Positions 1 through 7,553 of a stretch of 42,318 nt of DNA are shown here, one piece after another. The notes under the pieces are model-generated. The model saw nothing but the letters and a program-made list of their open reading frames with translations. It made no database searches and was not told where the DNA came from. The first letter of the stretch is position 1; each line of letters opens with the position of its first letter. The DNA comes from Actinomycetota bacterium. GTDB lineage: Bacteria > Actinomycetota > Aquicultoria > UBA3085 > Oleimmundimicrobiaceae. The position numbers and the translations under genes were made by a program. The stretch lies in the NCBI GenBank assembly GCA_030017835.1, contig JASEGU010000009.1:5100-47417 (forward strand), written 5' to 3'.

Positions 1-135
1 GTGACCGGCATAATTTCGCTTGAGCATATCCTCGAGCACTTCACCGAAGCCTTCGGTAGCAAGTTCAGCGAAAAGATGCTGAGCGGCAACCTTGAGGCGA
101 TCAAGCGTGCCCATGAAGAGGTGGTGGGAGAATGA
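1..135 (+). CDS. porC: Pyruvate:ferredoxin oxidoreductase gamma subunit, C-terminal end (partial)
   Basis: An open frame runs from the first base of the window to a TGA at 133-135, giving 44 residues with no start inside the window. The peptide (helix-rich, with ITSLEH-like and AIKRAHEEV-like segments) resembles the C-terminal tail of the gamma subunit of 2-oxoacid:ferredoxin oxidoreductases. The stop overlaps the porD start in an ATGA, as in four-gene porCDAB operons. The identification rests mainly on this context, because the catalytic part lies upstream of the window. Confidence 0.8.
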   Translation: MTGIISLEHILEHFTEAFGSKFSEKMLSGNLEAIKRAHEEVVGE

Positions 136-407
136 GGGACTGGAGAGCTGAAAAGTTGATGCCGGGCGCCATCATCCCCAAGGGCGGCACGGCCAAAGAT
201 TACAAGACCGGAGGCTGGCGAAGCTCCAGCCCCAATTGGGCCGAGGCCAAATGCAAGCACTGCCTCCTCTGCTGGGTGGCCTGCCCGGAGGGGGCCATCC
301 TTGTAAAAGACGGCAAGGTTCGAGGGATCGATATGGATTATTGCAAGGGCTGCGGCATCTGCGGCCAGGAATGTCCCTTCGATGTAATAGAAATGATGGA
401 AGGTTAG
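132..407 (+). CDS. porD: Pyruvate:ferredoxin oxidoreductase delta subunit (2x[4Fe-4S] ferredoxin)
   Basis: This 91-residue ferredoxin-like subunit carries electrons from the TPP site of PFOR to soluble ferredoxin. Two complete CxxCxxCxxxCP motifs are visible: Cys41/44/47/51 and Cys71/74/77/81. The length and the position between porC and porA match the delta subunit of four-subunit PFOR from archaea, Thermotoga and some anaerobic bacteria. It overlaps porC by 4 nt and is followed at once by porA, implying translational coupling. A related 2-oxoacid oxidoreductase cannot be fully excluded, but the porA and porB sequences favour pyruvate. Confidence 0.93.
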   Translation: MRDWRAEKLMPGAIIPKGGTAKDYKTGGWRSSSPNWAEAKCKHCLLCWVACPEGAILVKDGKVRGIDMDYCKGCGICGQECPFDVIEMMEG

Positions 408-416
408 GTGAAGTGC

Positions 417-1619
417 ATGAGTGAAAAAAGAATCGCGGCAACCACCGGAGCGGACGCCGTTTCGGAGGTGATGAGACAGATAAACCCCGATGTCGTGGTC
501 GCCTACCCCATCACCCCCCAGACGGCCATCGTCGAGAACTTCTCCAAGTTTGTGGCCGACGGTCTGGTCGACGCCGAGTTCGTTACCGTCGAGAGCGAGC
601 ACTCCTCGATGAGCGCCTGCATCGGAGCGGCGGCGGCCGGAGCCAGAGTCATGACGGCCACCTCATCTCAGGGCCTGGCCCTGATGCACGAGATGCTCTA
701 CATAGCGTCCGGTATGCGTCTTCCAATCGTCATGCCCAACGTCAATCGGACCTTAAGCGCGCCGATAAACATCCATTGCGATCACTCAGATAGCATGGGC
801 GAGCGTGATTCGGGCTGGATACAGCTCTACTCGGAGAACGCTCAGGAGGCCTACGATAACACCATCCAGGCCATCAGGATAGCCGAAAATGATGATGTTA
901 AGCTGCCCGTCATGGTCAATCAGGACGGCTTTATTATCAGTCACGGCATTGAGCGGGCCGAGTTCTTGGCTGACGATGCGGTCAAGAAGTTCGTTGGAAC
1001 AAGGAACGCCTTTTTGCCGCTCCTCGATGTCGACAATCCGGTAACCTACGGTCCATTCGACGGGCTGGGCGGTTTCTATATGGAGCACAAGAAGAACCAG
1101 GAGGATGCCATCAGGAGGGCTAAGGACGTCATCCTTGAGGTGGCCAAGGATTATGCCAAGATATCCGGCCGCAATTACGGTCTCTTCGAGACGTATAAAC
1201 TGGAGGATGCCGAGGTGGCGATCGTGACCATGAACTCGTCGGCCGGAACGACCAGAAATGTTGTTGACAAGATGAGGGCGGAGGGACAGAAGGTGGGTCT
1301 ACTCAAGCCCCGCGTCTTTAGGCCCTTTCCGGCCGAAGAGTTGGCCGAGGCCTTAAAGCACCTCAAGGCGGTCGCCGTCTTAGATAGGGCGCTCTCTTTT
1401 GGTTTCGTCGGCCCCCTCTTCTCCGAGATTAAAACCTGCCTTTTCGATATCGACAACGCTCCCAAGGTCATCAACTTCATCTACGGCCTGGGCGGCCGCG
1501 AGTTCACTCCCGGCGAGGCCAAGGCGGCCATTGAGGCGGCCATCAAGGTCGCCAAGGGCGGAAGTCTTGGAGAGAAGTTCGGATACCTTGGGCTAAAAGA
1601 GACGGAGGCGGTCAAATGA
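417..1619 (+). CDS. porA: Pyruvate:ferredoxin oxidoreductase alpha subunit
   Basis: This is the alpha subunit of PFOR, which interconverts pyruvate + CoA with acetyl-CoA + CO2 using ferredoxin. It shows the family's N-terminal signature (GADAVSEVMRQ, then VVVAYPITPQT at about residues 26-36) and the conserved ESEHSSMSACIGAAAAGAR segment. The 400-residue length is normal. I prefer the ATG at 417 because AGGTGA (406-411) lies 5 nt upstream; an in-frame GTG at 408 would add three residues. The stop overlaps porB by 4 nt. In an acetogen this enzyme also works in the pyruvate-synthesis direction, feeding acetyl-CoA from the pathway encoded downstream into biosynthesis (inference). Confidence 0.95.
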   Translation: MSEKRIAATTGADAVSEVMRQINPDVVVAYPITPQTAIVENFSKFVADGLVDAEFVTVESEHSSMSACIGAAAAGARVMTATSSQGLALMHEMLYIASGMRLPIVMPNVNRTLSAPINIHCDHSDSMGERDSGWIQLYSENAQEAYDNTIQAIRIAENDDVKLPVMVNQDGFIISHGIERAEFLADDAVKKFVGTRNAFLPLLDVDNPVTYGPFDGLGGFYMEHKKNQEDAIRRAKDVILEVAKDYAKISGRNYGLFETYKLEDAEVAIVTMNSSAGTTRNVVDKMRAEGQKVGLLKPRVFRPFPAEELAEALKHLKAVAVLDRALSFGFVGPLFSEIKTCLFDIDNAPKVINFIYGLGGREFTPGEAKAAIEAAIKVAKGGSLGEKFGYLGLKETEAVK

Positions 1620-2536
1620 AACTCAAAGAATTAGCTCAGAAGAAGGAGAGGTTGACCTCTGGACACAGGATGTGCGCCGGTTGCGCCGCTCCGACTGTGG
1701 TAAGACAGGTCCTGATGGCGACCGATGACCCGGTCGTGGTATCCTGCGCCACCGGCTGTTTGGAGGTCTCGACCACCATCTATCCCTCGACGGCTTGGGA
1801 TACGCCTTTCATCCACTCGGCCTTCGAAAATTCCGCGGCTACCATCAGCGGGGTCGAGGCGGCCTATCAGTCGCTCAAGCGTCAGGGCAAGATAGATAAG
1901 GAGATAAAGTTCTTGGCCTTCGGCGGGGACGGAGGAACCTATGATATCGGTTTCCAATCCCTTTCGGGCGCCATGGAGCGTGGACACGATATGGTCTACG
2001 TCTGTTACGATAACGGCGCTTACATGAATACGGGCATTCAGCGCTCGAGCTCAACCCCGCTCGGTGCCTGGACGACCACATCCGAGACGGGCAAAGCGGC
2101 GGCTGGCAAGAAGCAGAACAGGAAGGACATGACGGCCTGCATCGCCGCCCACGACATCCCTTATGTGGCCCAGAGTTCGCCAGCCTTCTGGAAGGACTTG
2201 ACGAGCAAGGCCAAAGCGGCCTTCGATACCCCCGGGCCGGCCTTTTTAAACGTCATCGCCCCCTGCCCCCGCGGTTGGCGGCATGGCTCCGATATCTCGA
2301 TCGAAATGGCAAGGCTTGCGGTGGATACCTGTTTCTGGCCCCTCTATGAGGTGATAGATGGGGAGTACAAGCTGAACTATATCCCCAAAGAGAAGAAGCC
2401 TTTCGTCGAATGGATAAAACCGCAAGGGCGCTTCAAACACCTATTCAAGCCGGAGAATGAGCACATCATCGAGGAGCTCCAGGCCAACGTCGACAAGAAC
2501 TGGGCAAAGCTCTTGAAGCTATCGGGCGAGGCTTAA
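1616..2536 (+). CDS. porB: Pyruvate:ferredoxin oxidoreductase beta subunit (TPP-binding)
   Basis: The 306-residue beta subunit binds thiamine diphosphate and a [4Fe-4S] cluster. The N-terminal CAGCAAP segment (Cys20, Cys23) and later CATGC provide cluster cysteines. The TPP/Mg2+ motif is visible as GGDGGTYDIG (about 101-110), followed about 30 residues later by CYDNGAYMNTG. Length and order are typical of PorB in four-subunit PFOR. It overlaps porA by 4 nt and is the last gene of its operon: a strong hairpin terminator follows 22 nt after the stop. Confidence 0.95.
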   Translation: MKLKELAQKKERLTSGHRMCAGCAAPTVVRQVLMATDDPVVVSCATGCLEVSTTIYPSTAWDTPFIHSAFENSAATISGVEAAYQSLKRQGKIDKEIKFLAFGGDGGTYDIGFQSLSGAMERGHDMVYVCYDNGAYMNTGIQRSSSTPLGAWTTTSETGKAAAGKKQNRKDMTACIAAHDIPYVAQSSPAFWKDLTSKAKAAFDTPGPAFLNVIAPCPRGWRHGSDISIEMARLAVDTCFWPLYEVIDGEYKLNYIPKEKKPFVEWIKPQGRFKHLFKPENEHIIEELQANVDKNWAKLLKLSGEA

Positions 2537-2558
2537 GGGACTCTTTCAAAAAAAATGG

Positions 2559-2597
2559 GAGCGCTTGGCGGCCATTGGCTGCCAAGCGCTCTTTTTT
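2559..2597 (+). terminator. Rho-independent terminator after porB
   Basis: A perfect 11-bp inverted repeat (2559-2569 with 2581-2591, arm GAGCGCTTGGC) encloses an 11-nt loop and is followed by six T residues (2592-2597). An A-run precedes the hairpin at about 2548-2555, so it could also act on minus-strand transcription. It separates the por operon from lysC-asd. Confidence 0.92.
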
Positions 2598-2620
2598 ATC
2601 TCAAATCGGCCCAGTCAATC

Positions 2621-2649
2621 TTGCCCGCCATATGAGGGCCTGTTAAAAT
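2621..2649 (+). promoter_or_regulatory. Sigma70-type promoter for lysC-asd
   Basis: TTGCCC (2621-2626) and TAAAAT (2644-2649) are separated by exactly 17 bp. A TG one base before the -10 box (2641-2642) makes it an extended -10. It sits between the porB terminator and lysC, giving a short predicted leader of about 20 nt. The call is from sequence pattern only. Confidence 0.65.
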
Positions 2650-2673
2650 AGGTTAAATCTTTTTGCAGGTGAA

Positions 2674-3900
2674 ATGGGATTGGCAACAATTGTCCAGAAA
2701 TTCGGCGGCAGCTCTGTGGCCGATATCGAACGAATAAAAAATGTGGCGCGTCGTGTTGTAGGGGCTAAAAAGGCAGGCAACTCCGTTGTTGTCGTCGTCT
2801 CCGCTCTGGGCGACACCACCGACGAGCTGATCCGGATGGCAAAAGGGATAACCGATCACCCACCCGCCCGCGAGCTGGACATGCTCCTTTCGACTGGCGA
2901 GCAGATCTCGGTCGCCCTGCTCAGCATGGCCATAGATGCCTTAGGATCTGAGGCAATATCCTTTACCGGTCAGCAGGTCGGAATCCTGACCGACTCGGTT
3001 CATACCAAGGCCAAGATACTTGACATAAATTCGGACAGGATCGAGCGGGCCCTAAAAGAGGGCAAGATAGTCATCGTCGCCGGGTTTCAGGGGGTCAATA
3101 CGGGCGGCGACATAACCACCTTGGGCAGGGGCGGCTCAGACACGACGGCCGTAGCCTTGGCTGCGACCCTCAAAGCCGATGTCTGCGAGATATATACAGA
3201 CGTCGATGGCATCTACACAGCAGATCCGCGTATCGTCTCCGATGCGCGCAAGCTCGATGAGATATTATTCGAAGAGATGCTTGAGATGGCGGCGACCGGA
3301 GCCAAGGTGATGCAGACGAGATCGGTTGAGTTCGGCAAGAATCACGGGGTGCCTATACGGGTGAGATCGAGTTTCTCCGATGATCCAGGGACCCTTATCA
3401 AGGAGGAAGATGAGAGCATGGAGAGGGCCATAATCAGCGGGGTTACCCACGATACGGGCGAGGCTAAGATAACCATCCTGGCCGTGCCGGACAGGCCGGG
3501 CATCGCGGCCAGGATCTTTAGATCTTTGGCCGAGGCCAATATCAATGTTGACATGATAATCCAGAATATCAGCGAAGAGGGATTTACCGATATATCCTTT
3601 ACCACCCCCAAAGAAGACGTCTCAAGGGCCAAGAAGGTCGTCGATTCTCTACTCAAAGAGCTCTCAGCCAAGGGCTCCAAGTGCGATGAGTCGATCGCCA
3701 AGGTATCTTTGATCGGGGCGGGGATGAGGACCCATCCGGGAGTGGCCGCCGATATGTTCCAAGCCCTGGCCGACGCCGGGATAAACATCGAGATGATCAG
3801 CACCTCATCGATCAAGATATCATGCGTTATCGACGAGAAGGATGTCGAAGAGGCGGTAAAGGCACTACACGCCAAGTTCAAACTCTCAGCCCGCTCTTAG
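2674..3900 (+). CDS. lysC: Aspartate kinase (alpha subunit, with probable internal beta start)
   Basis: This enzyme phosphorylates L-aspartate, the first step to lysine, threonine and methionine. The N-terminal kinase domain shows [22 protein letters not shown] and LLSTGEQIS. Two ACT regulatory domains fill the C-terminal 160 residues ([28 protein letters not shown]). The 408-residue length matches the monofunctional Bacillus/Corynebacterium type. AGGTGA at 2667-2672 is only 1 nt from the ATG at 2674, so translation may instead begin at the TTG at 2680 (spacing 7 nt), giving the family's usual start just before ATIVQKFGG. Internal codon Met249 (ATG 3418) has its own strong ribosome binding site. 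asd follows closely. Confidence 0.96.
   Translation: MGLATIVQKFGGSSVADIERIKNVARRVVGAKKAGNSVVVVVSALGDTTDELIRMAKGITDHPPARELDMLLSTGEQISVALLSMAIDALGSEAISFTGQQVGILTDSVHTKAKILDINSDRIERALKEGKIVIVAGFQGVNTGGDITTLGRGGSDTTAVALAATLKADVCEIYTDVDGIYTADPRIVSDARKLDEILFEEMLEMAATGAKVMQTRSVEFGKNHGVPIRVRSSFSDDPGTLIKEEDESMERAIISGVTHDTGEAKITILAVPDRPGIAARIFRSLAEANINVDMIIQNISEEGFTDISFTTPKEDVSRAKKVVDSLLKELSAKGSKCDESIAKVSLIGAGMRTHPGVAADMFQALADAGINIEMISTSSIKISCVIDEKDVEEAVKALHAKFKLSARS
3401..3420 (+). promoter_or_regulatory. Internal ribosome binding site and ATG for an aspartate kinase beta subunit
   Basis: AGGAGGA (3401-3407) lies 10 nt before an in-frame ATG (3418-3420) inside lysC. The resulting 160-residue peptide would begin MERAIISGV and consist of the two ACT domains alone. 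From memory, Corynebacterium glutamicum and Bacillus alpha2beta2 aspartate kinases make their beta subunit from an internal start at this same place, with a similar MEEAVLTGV-like beginning. The site is seen in the sequence; its use is inferred. Confidence 0.65.
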
Positions 3901-3921
3901 GCGGGAGATTAAGGGGATAGA

Positions 3922-4938
3922 TTGAAAGAGTACTCAGTGGCCGTGGCCGGGGCGACCGGCGCCGTCGGCCAAGAGATGATAAGGATACTTGAGGAGAGGA
4001 ATTTTCCGGTAGGCGAGATCAAGCTGCTCGCCTCGGCCAAGTCGGCTGGGAAGAGGGTGACCTTCAAGAGGATGGCCGCCCAGGTCGAGGAGCTCAAAGA
4101 GGACTCCTTTGTCGGCGTTGACATCGCTCTCTTCTCGATGGGGGCCGAGCTCAGCCGAGTCCATGCTCCCATAGCGGCCAAGGCCGGGGCGGTCGTAATC
4201 GACAATAGCAGCGCCTTCCGCATGGATAGGGAGGTTCCCTTGGTCGTTCCCGAGGTAAACCCGGGCGATCTGGACGGTCATAAGGGCATAATTGCAAACC
4301 CAAATTGTTCGACCATCCAGATGCTCGTGGCCTTAAAGCCCCTCTACGATAGGTCGAGGATAAAGAGGATAGTCGTCTCCACCTACCAGGCTGTCTCGGG
4401 TACCGGCAAGGAGGCCATCGAAGAGCTCCTGGACCAATCGAAGCGGGCTATCTTAGGCGAAAAGAACCTTCAGGCGAGGATATATCCCCACCGGATCGCC
4501 TTCAATCTCTTGCCCCAAATAGACGACTTCTTGGAAAGCGGCTACACCAAGGAAGAGATGAAGATAATAAACGAGACCAGAAGGATAATGGGTGATGATG
4601 ACATCAAGATCACCGCGACCTGCGTGCGCGTTCCGGTCCTAATCTCCCACTCGGAATCGGTCAACATCGAGACCGAAGAGAAGATAGACGCCCATGAGGC
4701 CAGATCCATATTGAGGGTGGCCCCCGGAGTCGAGGTGGTCGATGATCCGGGCGAGCTGGCCTACCCCATGCCCGCAATGGCGGCCGGCAAGGATGCGACT
4801 TTCGTCGGACGGATCAGGGAAGACGAGTCGGTAGAGAATGGGCTGAATCTCTGGATAGTCTCGGACAATTTGAGAAAAGGTGCCGCCTTAAATGCGGTTC
4901 AGATAGCCGAGGCCATGATGGAGAGAGGTCTTATCTGA
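3922..4938 (+). CDS. asd: Aspartate-semialdehyde dehydrogenase
   Basis: This enzyme reduces L-aspartyl-4-phosphate to aspartate semialdehyde with NADPH, the step after LysC. The Rossmann motif GATGAVGQEM lies near residues 9-18. The catalytic cysteine is Cys129 in NPNCSTIQ, with QAVSGTGKEA downstream. The substrate/catalytic segment CVRVPVLISHSE contains the conserved Arg and His243. The 338-residue length is typical. It starts with TTG at 3922, preceded by AAGGGGATA; no in-frame ATG fits the conserved N terminus better. It lies 21 nt after lysC and is presumably cotranscribed with it. Confidence 0.96.
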   Translation: MKEYSVAVAGATGAVGQEMIRILEERNFPVGEIKLLASAKSAGKRVTFKRMAAQVEELKEDSFVGVDIALFSMGAELSRVHAPIAAKAGAVVIDNSSAFRMDREVPLVVPEVNPGDLDGHKGIIANPNCSTIQMLVALKPLYDRSRIKRIVVSTYQAVSGTGKEAIEELLDQSKRAILGEKNLQARIYPHRIAFNLLPQIDDFLESGYTKEEMKIINETRRIMGDDDIKITATCVRVPVLISHSESVNIETEEKIDAHEARSILRVAPGVEVVDDPGELAYPMPAMAAGKDATFVGRIREDESVENGLNLWIVSDNLRKGAALNAVQIAEAMMERGLI

Positions 4939-4962
4939 CGCTCAGAGGGCGACTCTTTACTG

Positions 4963-4971
4963 TGTTATACT
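4963..4971 (+). promoter_or_regulatory. Possible extended -10 promoter element
   Basis: TGTTATACT (4963-4971) matches the extended -10 pattern TGnTATAAT in all but one base. It lies between asd and the YbaK-like gene. No convincing -35 box is seen, which is usual for extended -10 promoters. It would give the downstream gene its own transcript beginning near 4978. Confidence 0.45.
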
Positions 4972-4990
4972 TTGGGTAGTCATTTGCCCT

Positions 4991-5038
4991 TTTTGAGCCA
5001 AGGAAGTTTCATGATTTTGAGCCAAGGAAGTTTCATGA
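4991..5038 (+). repeat. Exact 24-bp tandem duplication of a ribosome binding site and start codon
   Basis: Two identical 24-bp units lie head to tail (4991-5014 and 5015-5038). Each contains AAGGAAG, a 4-nt spacer TTTC and ATGA. Because 24 is a multiple of three, both ATGs (5011 and 5035) are in the same frame as the YbaK-like protein. Initiation at the first ATG would add eight residues. Confidence 0.95.
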
Positions 5039-5502
5039 GATCCAGCATAGATGTTCACAATCTGCTTAGGGAGAGGGATATTCCTCACGAAATCATCCCA
5101 ATGACCCACCCCATCAACTCGGCCGAGATGATGGCCGGCGTCTTAAATCTGCCAAAGAAAGGGGTATTCGCCTCTCACCTATACTTCTTCGACGATGAGC
5201 CCGTAATATTGATGCTGCCAGCCGGTTGCACGGCCTGCGAGGAGAAGCTTGCCAAAGTCATTTCCGCCTCTTTGATAAGACCGGCCAACGAGGACGAGGC
5301 ATCGGAAGCGACTGGATATATCAACGGCTCGATCCCTCCGGTTGCTCACCATCTTCAAATCAGGGTGGTCATGGATGAAACCTTGAGCGGAGAGGTAGTC
5401 CTCTATACCGCGGCGGGCGACCGTTTCACCATACTGAAGATAAAGCTGACCGATCTGTTAAAAGTCACCTCGGCTCTGATGGCAGACATCTCCAAAGCCT
5501 AA
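5035..5502 (+). CDS. YbaK/ProX-like aminoacyl-tRNA deacylase domain protein
   Basis: This 155-residue protein has the character of the YbaK/EbsC/ProXp family, which hydrolyses mischarged aminoacyl-tRNA: an N-terminal segment LLRERDIPHEII, a central VFASHLYFFDDEPVILMLPAG and a C-terminal segment near ITRPANEDEASEATGY. The typical family lysine of a KxL motif may correspond to LPKKGVF. Start choice is unusual: ATG 5035 and ATG 5011 each have an identical AAGGAAG, and an even earlier upstream in-frame start would run through the promoter region. I chose 5035 because the family-like sequence begins there. Substrate specificity cannot be told. Confidence 0.7.
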   Translation: MRSSIDVHNLLRERDIPHEIIPMTHPINSAEMMAGVLNLPKKGVFASHLYFFDDEPVILMLPAGCTACEEKLAKVISASLIRPANEDEASEATGYINGSIPPVAHHLQIRVVMDETLSGEVVLYTAAGDRFTILKIKLTDLLKVTSALMADISKA

Positions 5503-5528
5503 AATCGCTTAAAAAAATAGGAGATTTT

Positions 5529-7355
5529 TTGGGCGAAGACTTAATAGAGCTAATAGAGACCGACCCAAAGAATTGCGTGGCATGTCTGAGTTGTCTTAGG
5601 GCCTGCCCAGTCAATTGCATAGCGGTCAGGGGCAATCTTTTAGAAATAAACCATTTAAGCTGCATATACTGCGGAAGATGTTTGTCCGCCTGTCCAAGGG
5701 GAGCCTTGAAAGCCAAGGGGAGCATCAAGCGCCTAAGGAGGCTCCTCAAAGAGAAGGACAAGGTAGCGGCGATTTTGGCCCCAGAATATCTGGCCGCCTT
5801 CTACCCGTACGGCTCTACGGAGGTAGCGGCCGGTCTCATAAAACTCGGGTTTGAGGTCGTCGAGGGGACACTTCTAGGCGAGGAGGTCGTGGCGGCCGAA
5901 TATGAGAGGCTTCTTGCCGAGGCCGATGGAATGGCTCTGATCCGCTCGACCTGCCCCGTCGTCGTAAGCTTGATCGAAAAACACCACCCTGACCTGATAG
6001 CTCACTTAGCTCCGGTCGTCTCACCAATGATAGCCGCAGGTCGCCTGGTCAAGGCGATCAAAAAGAACCATGCCACCGTCTACATAACCCCCTGCATAGC
6101 GCATAAGGCCGAGCGGCGCGATCCCTCCTTAAAGAACTCCATCGATCTGGTCATAACCTTCGACGAACTCAAGGTGATCTTCCAAGAAGAAGAGATAGAT
6201 CTGTCCGAGCTCTCGGTCGCCAAAATCGATCCCATAGAGAGGATATTTAGAGTCAAATCGATGCCGGGGGGACTCCCCAAAGACGTCTTGAAGAGGGAGA
6301 ATTTCACTTCGACCGCCTTTCGGGTGGCGGACGACATATACGAGACTAAGCGTTATGTTAAGGCAGCCGAGGTGACCTTCAAAGGACTTGGCTTTCTGGA
6401 CGCAAGGGCCTGCTCGGGCTGCTTGAATTCGCCCGTCTTCAAGGTCGATCGGGACGATCTCTTGAGGCTGACTCAGCTTAAATCCCTGATCAAAAGGGCT
6501 TATTTAAAGGAACGCAAGAAGATAGCCTGGCCCGATCCCACAGAAGTCATCTCCAAACTTCCCTGGATAATGAGGAAGAGGGTATTTACAGAGAGAGAGG
6601 CTTTGGCGCCGTACCTGGTGGGGGAGGATCACGATGAGGTCCTTATCCGGGCGGGCCTTCTAGATGAGGAATTTGGCGCGATAGACTGCTCCTGCTGTGG
6701 TTACGACTCTTGCAGAGAGCTCTTTGCCGCCGTAGATATCGGTCTCGCCTCCCTCGACAATTGCTATATGCACCGGACGAAAAGGACCCCTGGCTGGCGT
6801 GAGGACTCTTTCGATTCTGGACGGCGCGACTATCTGACCGGTCTCTTGGAGAGAGAATCCCTACTGGAGCAACTGGAATTCGAGCTGAAAAGGTCCAACC
6901 GCTACGGCTTTGATCTCTCTCTGATAGCCATAGATCTCGACCACTTCACTTTGATCAACGAGGCCTACGGCCGCATCTACTCCGACGAGATCTTAAAGGA
7001 GGTGGCCAAGGGGCTCGGAGGCGACCTGCGCTCCAGCGACATAGCGGCAAGGGAAGGCGAGGATAATTTCATTCTCGTTCTGCCGGGAACCAATAAGACC
7101 AGGGCCTTTGCTTTGGCTGAGAAGCTTCGCAAGAAGATTGAGGGCTCACGGTTCGTCTATGGTAATTTTAGGATCCCGGTCACCGTAAGCATGGGGGTTG
7201 CCTCGAACGCGCCCGGCCAAGGGAGTTCTGCGAAGATCTTGGATTTGGCCAGGGCGGCACTGATCAGGGCCAAAGAGGAAGGCAGAAACGTCGTCTATCT
7301 CGCGCCGAGTGCTCCGGAAGGCCAAGTCAGATCGAACTCAAAAAACCCCGAGTGA
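5529..7355 (+). CDS. Ferredoxin / [FeFe]-hydrogenase-like / Fe-S / GGDEF fusion protein, probable redox sensor
   Basis: This 608-residue multidomain protein has no predicted membrane segment. Residues 16-56 hold two [4Fe-4S] motifs (CVACLSCLRACP, CIYCGRCLSACP). Residues of about 75-330 resemble the [FeFe]-hydrogenase large domain: STCPVV near 141, TPCIAHKAE near 188 and RACSGC near 295 sit where the hydrogenase L1, L2 and L3 motifs would be, but are reduced, and the last is CxxC rather than CxxxC. Near 387, CSCCGYDSC plus a later Cys form a 4Fe-4S (Fes-type) domain. The C terminus (about 434-590) is a GGDEF domain with a conserved IDLDHFTLINEAYG segment, but its signature reads GEDNF. I infer a redox- or gas-responsive signalling protein rather than a catalyst. 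It starts at TTG 5529 after TAGGAGA and lies just upstream of a LytS/LytTR pair. Confidence 0.75.
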   Translation: MGEDLIELIETDPKNCVACLSCLRACPVNCIAVRGNLLEINHLSCIYCGRCLSACPRGALKAKGSIKRLRRLLKEKDKVAAILAPEYLAAFYPYGSTEVAAGLIKLGFEVVEGTLLGEEVVAAEYERLLAEADGMALIRSTCPVVVSLIEKHHPDLIAHLAPVVSPMIAAGRLVKAIKKNHATVYITPCIAHKAERRDPSLKNSIDLVITFDELKVIFQEEEIDLSELSVAKIDPIERIFRVKSMPGGLPKDVLKRENFTSTAFRVADDIYETKRYVKAAEVTFKGLGFLDARACSGCLNSPVFKVDRDDLLRLTQLKSLIKRAYLKERKKIAWPDPTEVISKLPWIMRKRVFTEREALAPYLVGEDHDEVLIRAGLLDEEFGAIDCSCCGYDSCRELFAAVDIGLASLDNCYMHRTKRTPGWREDSFDSGRRDYLTGLLERESLLEQLEFELKRSNRYGFDLSLIAIDLDHFTLINEAYGRIYSDEILKEVAKGLGGDLRSSDIAAREGEDNFILVLPGTNKTRAFALAEKLRKKIEGSRFVYGNFRIPVTVSMGVASNAPGQGSSAKILDLARAALIRAKEEGRNVVYLAPSAPEGQVRSNSKNPE

Positions 7356-7467
7356 AGCCGGTTAAGGCCTGAGCCAGGGTCGATCTCTCACACAGAGTCC
7401 TATAGGCCGAGCCCCATCCTCATCAAAAGACGCCTCTCGATGCTCATCAAGGGTAGCTTGAGTCTCT

Positions 7468-7497
7468 CCCAAGTCTTGGCACTTGGGCTCCTCTTTT
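7468..7497 (+). terminator. Weak possible terminator before the LytS-type kinase
   Basis: CCCAAGT (7468-7474) and ACTTGGG (7481-7487) form a perfect 7-bp stem with a 6-nt loop. It is followed by a pyrimidine-rich tract ending in four T residues. The T-tract is interrupted, so function is uncertain. The rest of the gap between 7356 and 7553 shows no gene I can support. Confidence 0.35.
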
Positions 7498-7525
7498 CCA
7501 AGGCCAGCTAGATATATTGTATAAT
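7495..7525 (+). promoter_or_regulatory. Promoter for the LytS/LytTR pair
   Basis: A perfect TATAAT (7520-7525) has weak -35 candidates, TTTCCA (7495-7500) or TTCCAA (7496-7501), 18-19 bp upstream. The ATG at 7524 overlaps this -10 box and so cannot be the translation start of the kinase if the promoter is used. This supports the GTG at 7554. Confidence 0.55.
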
Positions 7526-7553
7526 GTTCTTATTTATTCATTTGAGGGTAGCC

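Noticed and set aside
7356-7506. Short plus-strand frame with ILIKRRLSMLIKGSLS-like peptide between the GGDEF fusion and the kinase
   Set aside because: No start with a ribosome binding site and no family resemblance; it is probably chance.
7524-7553. ATG 7524 as start of the LytS-type kinase
   Set aside because: It overlaps a perfect TATAAT; GTG 7554 has a good ribosome binding site and retains both membrane segments.
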